From: Deltaproteobacteria bacterium
Lineage (GTDB): Bacteria > Desulfobacterota > Desulfobacteria > Desulfobacterales > JAABPS01
Length of the DNA stretch: 6,743 bases
NCBI GenBank assembly: GCA_019309685.1
Contig: JAFDFT010000163.1
Span: 1 to 6,743 of the forward strand
Direction of reading: 5' to 3'
Shown: positions 6,367 to 6,743 of the stretch, piece after piece
Layout: every line of letters starts with the position of its first letter
Position numbering within the stretch: position 1 is the first letter of the stretch
Notes under the pieces: model-generated
Seen by the model: the letters and a program-made list of their open reading frames with translations, nothing else
What the model was told of the DNA's origin: nothing
Databases searched by the model: none
Made by a program: the position numbers and the translations under genes

Positions 6367-6743
6367 ATGAAAATTTTACTAGGATATAATGGGTCTGAAG
6401 CGGCAAAAGCTGCGCTGTCCCTTGCCCGTGATCACGCGAAAACCCATAATGCAATGGTTTATGTAATCACTTCAATGGAAGGGGGAAGCAAGGAGACTGC
6501 CGATAAAGTCCATAAAGCAGAGCGCGATCTAAAGTTCGCCAAAGATTTTATTGAAGAAGAAGGAATCAAATGTGATACCTATCAACTGGCGCGCGGTCTT
6601 TTGCCGGGTGAAGACATCGTAAGTTTCGCAGATGAAAATGACATCGATCATATTTTTATGGGGATCGAAAAAAAATCAAAGGCCCAAAAAATACTTCTTG
6701 GTTCCACTGCGCAATTTGTCATTCTCAAAGCGAGCTGTCCTGT
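6367..6743 (+). CDS. Universal stress protein (UspA family), 3' end cut by the window
   Basis: This is a small cytoplasmic protein of the Usp fold (PF00582). Members form dimers, often bind ATP or AMP, and are linked to stress and growth arrest. 125 full codons are visible and the frame is open to the edge at CP(V), where the family has only a few more residues (CPVLVV-like). N-terminus: KILLGYNGSEAAKAALSLA, matching the usual VDGS start, but with Asn8 where nucleotide binders have Asp. C-terminal loop: GIEKKSKAQKILLGST (99-114), which keeps the first Gly and final GS of the G-2x-G-9x-G(S/T) motif but has Lys102 for the second Gly. A polar helix with many Lys and Glu lies at about 41-68. It lies 291 bases after livF with its own leader, so it is probably a separate unit. 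The family call is firm; ATP binding is uncertain. Confidence 0.9.
   Translation, partial: MKILLGYNGSEAAKAALSLARDHAKTHNAMVYVITSMEGGSKETADKVHKAERDLKFAKDFIEEEGIKCDTYQLARGLLPGEDIVSFADENDIDHIFMGIEKKSKAQKILLGSTAQFVILKASCP

Noticed and set aside
6198..6389. 63-codon + strand frame across the intergenic repeat
   Set aside because: No ribosome site, low-complexity unfamiliar protein, and it overlaps the start of the stress-protein gene, which has a clear Shine-Dalgarno.
1..6743. CRISPR array, tRNA, rRNA, transposase or defence system
   Set aside because: No regularly spaced repeats, cloverleaf, rRNA-like stretch or fitting protein was seen on either strand.

Overview
The window looks like bacterial DNA of moderate GC, in the mid-40s percent by eye. 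The proteins resemble those of Desulfobacterota (the former Deltaproteobacteria, sulfate-reducing or syntrophic anaerobes). I infer this from recalled family resemblance: an acyl-CoA ligase placed inside a branched-chain-type ABC transporter operon, and a LivF tail ending in KSYKRRKRWM. No marker gene in the window proves it.

Layout, all genes on the + strand. A 5'-truncated AMP-forming acyl-CoA synthetase (2-1918) overlaps livH (1915-2808) by ATGA, and livM (2810-3904) follows one base later. After 72 bases, a very strong Shine-Dalgarno leads into a lipoprotein-type substrate-binding protein (3977-5221). Two tandem hairpins (5227-5262 and 5274-5317) separate it from livF. The livF gene (5349-6075) is broken: about 95 nt are missing just after Walker B and the D-loop, so its recognisable C-terminus lies in another reading frame. 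A non-coding stretch of about 290 bases (6076-6366) holds several palindromes, including a 115-nt imperfect inverted-repeat element (6206-6320). A universal stress protein gene begins at 6367 and runs off the end a few residues before its expected stop.

How the genes work together. LivH and LivM are the two membrane permeases of a HAAT-family (hydrophobic amino acid type) ABC importer, the lipoprotein is its ligand receptor, and LivF is one of its two ATPases. The second ATPase, LivG, is not in the window and may lie just upstream of the ligase. The tight coupling of an acyl-CoA ligase to the permeases suggests that the imported compound is a carboxylic acid activated with CoA on entry, rather than leucine, isoleucine or valine. 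As the sequence stands, livF cannot make a normal ATPase. The transporter is therefore dead, uses a LivF from elsewhere, or the window carries an assembly error.

The least explained items are the livF lesion, the 115-nt folded repeat before the stress gene, the paired hairpins between the receptor and livF, and a stress protein whose nucleotide-binding residues are altered. I found no CRISPR array, tRNA, rRNA, complete insertion sequence or defence system.
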